From NCBI GenBank assembly GCA_903921965.1, contig CAIXSE010000268.1, positions 1-8,246 of the forward strand: a stretch of 8,246 nucleotides of DNA, given 5' to 3'. The notes beneath the pieces are model-generated. The model worked only from the letters and a program-made list of their open reading frames with translations. It did not search any database and had not been told where the DNA came from. A program made the position numbers and the translations under genes. This document shows, one piece after another, positions 5,398 to 8,246 of this stretch. The stretch's first letter is position 1, and each line of letters starts with the position of its first letter. The DNA is from an uncultured Thermoleophilia bacterium (GTDB taxonomy: Bacteria; Actinomycetota; Thermoleophilia; UBA2241).

Positions 5398-6945
5398 TCA
5401 CCGCGGCGCGACGCTCGCGACCCAGCGCCGCCAGTCGCCGCGGAACGCGCGGAGCTGGCGCTGCTTCGCCTCCCGCGGCAGCGAGCTGGCCTCGATCGAG
5501 GTGACGGCCAGTTCTTCGAGGTCGCCGAGGTCGAGGCCCCACGCGAGGTACGCGAGCGCGACGTCGTCAGACAGCTCGCGGCTCTGGAACAGCTCCGGGT
5601 CGTCGGAGCCCAGGACCACCTCGAGGCCGCGCCGGATCCAGCCCGCGGCCGGGTGCTCGCGCAGGTCCGGCACGTAGCGCAGCGCCTGGTTGCTGATCGG
5701 GCAGGCCTCGACCGTCACGCCGGCGGCGCGGACCTCGTCCTCGAGGCCGGGGAAGAGTCCCATGTTGAGGCCGTGGCCGATGCGCCGGGCATCCAGGTCG
5801 AGTGCCTCCTGGATGTTGTGGTCGTCCGGCGAGGCGCTCTCTCCGGCGTGCAGGTAGAGCGGCACCAGCGGCTCGGTGGTGAGGACGGGGGCGTAGAAGC
5901 CGTTGCTGTGCCCGGTGTCCTCCTGGGCGATGATGTCGAAGCCGGCGATGAGGTCGGGGGCGGCGGCGGCCAGGGCGCGCTCGCGAGCCAGCGCCGCCGC
6001 GGCCTCGTCCAGCGTCGCGCCGCGCCAGGTGGTCACGATGATGCGCAGGTCGAAGCCGGGGTGGGCGCGGCGGACCGAGGCCAGGATCGACCGGTACTCC
6101 TGCACGACCGCCATGTCGGTGACGAGGCTGCCGTCCTCCGCCGTGAGGGCCCCGAGCCCGGTGCGCAGCTCCACGAAGCCGATCCCGTCGCGGGCCATGT
6201 CCAGGAAGGCGTCGCGGTAGTAGCCGCGGAACACAGGCACGTACGAGACGAACGCGCGGATGCGCGCGAACGCCGCGTCGAACTCCTGCCAGGCGTCGGT
6301 GGCATCGTCCTCGGCGCCGATGGTGAACAGGTCGACGAGCTGCCGGTCGAGGTGCGGCTCGGTGCGTGCCAGGTCGGCGACCCTGACGAAGCCGGCCGGG
6401 ATCCGCCCGTCGGGGAAGAACGCGAGCTGGCCGTGGTAGAGGCCGCCGGAATCCGCGCCCCAGTAGATGTAGCAGCCGGGGTCCGACAGGGCGCGGTCGA
6501 CGATCCACTCGGCGTCGCCCGTCCCCGTGCTGTGGATGTGCAGCAGACCGCCTTTGGGCATCCGCTCCAGCGTGCGGAACACGGCCGAGGACTCGAGCCG
6601 CGGCTTCACGCGCTCGAACGGCGCCGCGAAGAGGCGCTCCGGGTGCGCGGCGAAACGCTTCAGCAGTCGCGCGCGCTGAGCCCCGAGCACCGCCTGGGCG
6701 GCGCGCTCGCGGGCGGCCAGGCCCTGGGCGGTCGGATCGCGGGTGGCGGAGGCGGCGCGTTCCCGTGCGGCCGAGTCGTGGCCCGCCGGCGACGCCGCGG
6801 CCGGCCGGGCGAGGGTCGCGGCCGGCACGGCTGCGACCGTGAGGACGGCGGCCAGCAACGCGGCGAGTGCGAGGCCGGTTACCCTGGCCGTCCGGGCAGG
6901 CCTGCGGCGGACCCCGATCAGTTCGGGTGGCTGAACGAGTTCCAC
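5398..6945 (-). CDS. Secreted adenosine deaminase of the ADGF/ADA2 type
   Basis: The 515-residue product starts at GTG 6945, with GAGGA six bases upstream. Residues 1-50 form an export signal: a basic segment RRRPARTAR (13-21), a hydrophobic core and an Ala-rich cleavage region. An Ala/Arg-rich linker follows, then a metal-dependent deaminase domain (about 120-515). MPKGGLLHIH (129-138) gives the two zinc histidines H136 and H138. GFDIIAQEDTG (335-345) is typical of ADGF proteins. HAGES (366-370) supplies a zinc His and catalytic Glu369, RIGHG (388-392) the catalytic His391, and CPISN (415-419) and GSDDP (446-450) the last zinc Asp. All expected catalytic residues are present. The reaction is hydrolysis of adenosine (perhaps deoxyadenosine) to inosine and ammonia outside the membrane, fitting nucleoside scavenging or signal removal. 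The start lies inside the preceding Nif11-like ORF (28-base overlap), so translation is probably coupled. The frame stays open up to 7230, but that extension has no signal peptide at its start. Confidence 0.92.
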   Translation of the reverse strand: MELVQPPELIGVRRRPARTARVTGLALAALLAAVLTVAAVPAATLARPAAASPAGHDSAARERAASATRDPTAQGLAARERAAQAVLGAQRARLLKRFAAHPERLFAAPFERVKPRLESSAVFRTLERMPKGGLLHIHSTGTGDAEWIVDRALSDPGCYIYWGADSGGLYHGQLAFFPDGRIPAGFVRVADLARTEPHLDRQLVDLFTIGAEDDATDAWQEFDAAFARIRAFVSYVPVFRGYYRDAFLDMARDGIGFVELRTGLGALTAEDGSLVTDMAVVQEYRSILASVRRAHPGFDLRIIVTTWRGATLDEAAAALARERALAAAAPDLIAGFDIIAQEDTGHSNGFYAPVLTTEPLVPLYLHAGESASPDDHNIQEALDLDARRIGHGLNMGLFPGLEDEVRAAGVTVEACPISNQALRYVPDLREHPAAGWIRRGLEVVLGSDDPELFQSRELSDDVALAYLAWGLDLGDLEELAVTSIEASSLPREAKQRQLRAFRGDWRRWVASVAPR

Positions 6946-7184
6946 GGCGCATCCTCGTGCAGGTCTGGCTCGGGCGTCGTGAACCAGTCGGTGGCCGTCC
7001 CTTCGATGACCGCGCTGCTCAGCGTGACGAGCGCGGCGGCGATCTCCTCCGCGGTGCAGTCGAAGCCCTCGCTGCGGATGAGCCGCATGCGCCGCTCGAC
7101 GTCGGGCTCGGCGAGCACCCTGGTGCGGAAGTCGTCGTCGAGGTGCACGCGCTCGATGAACCGCCTGGCCTGTTCGATGGACAC
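6918..7184 (-). CDS. Nif11-like leader-peptide-domain protein (88 aa)
   Basis: This begins at GTG 7184, with AGGAGG four bases upstream. Residues 1-52 (from MSIEQARRFIERVHLDDDFR, then RTRVLAEPDVERRMRLIRSE, then GFDCTAEEIAAAL) fit the Nif11 / nitrile-hydratase-like leader family: two amphipathic helices with a conserved F in the first, and GFD-x-T-x-EE at the end. In many bacteria this domain is the N-terminal leader of RiPP precursors, cut after a Gly-Gly or Gly-Ala motif, but it also occurs in stand-alone proteins. Here the 36-residue tail (VTLSSAVIEGTATDWFTTPE onwards, ending SFSHPN) has no Cys and no clear double-Gly site, and no modifying enzyme is visible in the window. The gene is followed, with a 28-base overlap, by the secreted deaminase, so the two share one transcript. 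The family call is fairly strong; a RiPP role is doubtful. Confidence 0.85.
   Translation of the reverse strand: MSIEQARRFIERVHLDDDFRTRVLAEPDVERRMRLIRSEGFDCTAEEIAAALVTLSSAVIEGTATDWFTTPEPDLHEDAPWNSFSHPN
6952..6956 (-). promoter_or_regulatory. Ribosome binding site that sets the deaminase start
   Basis: GAGGA on the minus strand lies six bases before GTG 6945, inside the end of the Nif11-like ORF. A start here puts the RRRPARTAR segment and the hydrophobic core at the N-terminus, as an export signal needs. Confidence 0.65.
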
Positions 7185-7204
7185 CGGCCCTCCTCGCTTG
7201 CGTC

Positions 7205-7219
7205 CTCTCCCTTATCGGC
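7205..7219 (-). promoter_or_regulatory. GCCGATAA box upstream of the Nif11-like/deaminase pair
   Basis: On the minus strand this reads GCCGATAAGGGAGAG. The first eight bases exactly match the -10 consensus of sigma-28/WhiG-type sigma factors, 27 bases before GTG 7184. The similar box at 4063-4077 precedes the Cache lipoprotein. The -35 region has no TAAA. If real, the pair has its own promoter separate from the dehydratase genes. Confidence 0.42.
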
Positions 7220-7229
7220 AGCGGCGTCA

Positions 7230-7245
7230 CGGGAGTGCAGTCCCG
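7230..7245. promoter_or_regulatory. Imperfect palindrome, candidate operator or weak hairpin
   Basis: CGGGAGTGCAGTCCCG is a 16-base inverted repeat with one mismatched pair, in the gap between the dehydratase small subunit and the Nif11-like ORF. It lies just upstream of the GCCGATAA box, where a regulator could bind. As RNA it would form only a 5-bp stem, so it is a poor terminator. Confidence 0.3.
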
Positions 7246-7269
7246 GCGGGTGACGGGCGCCGGCCGCGG

Positions 7270-7650
7270 TCAGGAGTCGCGGAGGACGCCGCGGCGCCCG
7301 CAGGCGGCCGCGGCCTCGCGGACCAGCGCGGCGCAGAGGGGAGCGGCGGCCGCCTCGAGGCGGGCGGCGAGCGCGTCGAGCTCGGCGCGCGTGGCGCGGC
7401 CCGGGCGGAGCGCTTCGTAGACGGCGAGCACGTCGTCGTCGGGCAGCCCGGTGAGCTCGGCGGCGCGCCGCAGGTTCTCGCCGAGCTGGGGGTTGCCGTG
7501 CTGCTCGGCCACGGCGGCCTGGTGGCGCAGGGTGTCGGGGTGGATGCGCAGGTCGGCGGGGGAGAGGTCGCCGCGCACGGCCGCCTCGAGGGTGAGCTCC
7601 TCGAGCGGGCGGCCGCTGAGCGCGCGGGCGCGGAAGGCGTCGAGGGTCAT
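7270..7650 (-). CDS. pduE: B12-dependent diol/glycerol dehydratase, small (gamma) subunit
   Basis: The 126-residue product follows the PduE/DhaB3/PddC family. LTLEAAVRGDLSPADLRIHP (20-39) is followed by DTLRHQAAVAEQHGNPQLGE (40-59), NLRRAAELTGLPDDDVLAVY (60-79), EALRPGRATRAELDALAARL (80-99) and CAALVREAA (105-113). The subunit is part of an alpha2-beta2-gamma2 enzyme that uses adenosylcobalamin to turn 1,2-propanediol or glycerol into propanal or 3-hydroxypropanal. It is shorter than the enterobacterial homologues because the N-terminal extension is almost missing. Its ATG overlaps the stop of the medium subunit as ATGA, so the two are translationally coupled. Whether the substrate is propanediol, glycerol or another diol cannot be read from this subunit. 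Confidence 0.9.
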   Translation of the reverse strand: MTLDAFRARALSGRPLEELTLEAAVRGDLSPADLRIHPDTLRHQAAVAEQHGNPQLGENLRRAAELTGLPDDDVLAVYEALRPGRATRAELDALAARLEAAAAPLCAALVREAAAACGRRGVLRDS

Positions 7651-8246
7651 CGCCGCACCTCGAGGTCGACCGGCGGCGCGCCGGGCACCGTCTCGCCGCG
7701 CTCGATGGCGACGAGCGCGACGACCTCGGCGTGGAAGCGCGCCTCGATGGCCCAGTCGGTGTAGGGGTTGCGGACCGGCGCCGGGCGCTCGCCGCGGGCG
7801 TGGCGGGCGGCGTTGAGACCGAGCTCGCGGTACATGGCCAGGGTGAGCAGCGGCGCGATGGACAGCAGCTCGAGGCAGGCGAGCGGCGCCAGGCCGCGCC
7901 GGTGGATGAGCGCCGTGCCCTTGGCCTGCAGGCCGACGGCGACGCCGGAGCCGGCGAGCTCGGCCGCCGTGAGGCCGATCACGCCGAGGTCGACGGTGGA
8001 GGGAACACGGACGAGGCGGGCCCGGCAGCCCCCGGCCTCGATGCCGGCGACGACCGCGGCGAGCGCGTCGCCGGCCGGCAGGCCGGCCATCGTGAACCAA
8101 AGCCTGGTGGCGAAGGCCGGCGACACGCCGACGCAGACCTCGAGCGGGTCGGTGCCGGCGGCGGCCGGGCCCTGCTCGACGAGGCGGAAGGGCGCGGCGT
8201 CCGGCGTCGCGCGGCGCGCAGGGCCGGCGGGCGACGCGGCACCGGC
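7647..8246 (-). CDS. pduD: B12-dependent diol/glycerol dehydratase, medium (beta) subunit, partial (N-terminus beyond right edge)
   Basis: The frame is open from the right edge for 199 codons. The visible N-terminal part is an Ala/Pro-rich segment, then the conserved domain: DPLEVCVGVSPAF, VVAGIEAGGCRARLVRVPST, VDLGVIGLTAAELAGSGVAV, GLQAKGTALIHRRGLAPLAC, LELLSIAPLLTLAMYRELGL, NAARHARGE. This matches the PduD/DhaB2 medium subunit, which helps hold the base-on cobalamin at the interface with the large subunit. The usual LSNLELFPQAPLL stretch reads LACLELLSIAPLL here, so the protein is divergent. The true start is most likely off the window. The internal GTG at 8126 would cut into the conserved domain. 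The large subunit (PduC) should lie just outside the right edge, upstream in the same operon. No microcompartment shell gene or reactivase is visible in the window. Confidence 0.9.
   Translation of the reverse strand, partial: AGAASPAGPARRATPDAAPFRLVEQGPAAAGTDPLEVCVGVSPAFATRLWFTMAGLPAGDALAAVVAGIEAGGCRARLVRVPSTVDLGVIGLTAAELAGSGVAVGLQAKGTALIHRRGLAPLACLELLSIAPLLTLAMYRELGLNAARHARGERPAPVRNPYTDWAIEARFHAEVVALVAIERGETVPGAPPVDLEVRR

Noticed and set aside
6946..7230. N-terminal extension of the deaminase to 7230
   Set aside because: The added residues are the out-of-frame reading of the Nif11-like gene, would bury the signal peptide, and lack a ribosome site. GTG 6945 has one.
5653..7764. 703-codon open frame on the plus strand
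   Set aside because: It is antisense to the deaminase, Nif11-like and dehydratase genes. All of those have clear family motifs and ribosome sites, whereas this frame has neither.
7270..8100. Single 276-codon minus-strand protein covering both dehydratase genes
   Set aside because: Only its last 126 codons are meaningful (the small subunit). The upstream part is the wrong frame of the medium subunit, which is clearly coded in another frame and ends in an ATGA overlap.

Overview
The window is a very GC-rich bacterial chromosome segment. Third codon positions are almost all G/C, GTG starts are used, and there is a Gly/Ser-rich lipoprotein signal. This suggests a high-GC Gram-positive lineage (Actinomycetota, perhaps a deep-branching class such as Thermoleophilia or Coriobacteriia). 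The placement is inferred from composition and style only. Nearly all the DNA is coding and no gene-free stretch exceeds 300 bases. I see no tRNA, rRNA, CRISPR array or insertion sequence.

Left block (1-3935). An XRE-type helix-turn-helix regulator runs leftwards off the window edge. It is divergent from a two-gene operon: an ARPP-1/DUF6569 protein followed by a protein resembling the ThuA/class I glutamine amidotransferase-like fold. The 244-bp divergent region is AT-richer than its surroundings. It holds two mirror-image extended -10 elements and a 10-bp palindrome, then a leader with a perfect 14-bp hairpin. A 20-bp perfect hairpin separates the operon from a convergent 51-residue zinc-ribbon protein. 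That gene is divergent from a macrodomain (ADP-ribose-binding) gene. ARPP-1 was named for gene-neighbourhood links to ADP-ribose/NAD-processing enzymes, so its closeness to a macrodomain suggests an NAD+/ADP-ribose-linked module under a dedicated regulator. This is a hypothesis.

Middle block (3936-5397). A lipoprotein combines an extracellular Cache sensor domain with a family 3 amino-acid-type solute-binding domain. No permease or ATPase gene is nearby. A hairpin closes the unit.

Right block (5398-8246, all minus strand). In transcription order these are the medium subunit (N-terminus outside the window) and small subunit of a B12-dependent diol/glycerol dehydratase joined by an ATGA overlap, a Nif11-like leader-peptide-domain ORF, and a secreted ADGF/ADA2-type adenosine deaminase that starts inside the Nif11-like ORF. 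The Nif11-like ORF and the Cache lipoprotein, about 3 kb apart on opposite strands, share an upstream GCCGATA-GGGA-GAG box resembling the -10 element of sigma-28-type motility sigma factors.
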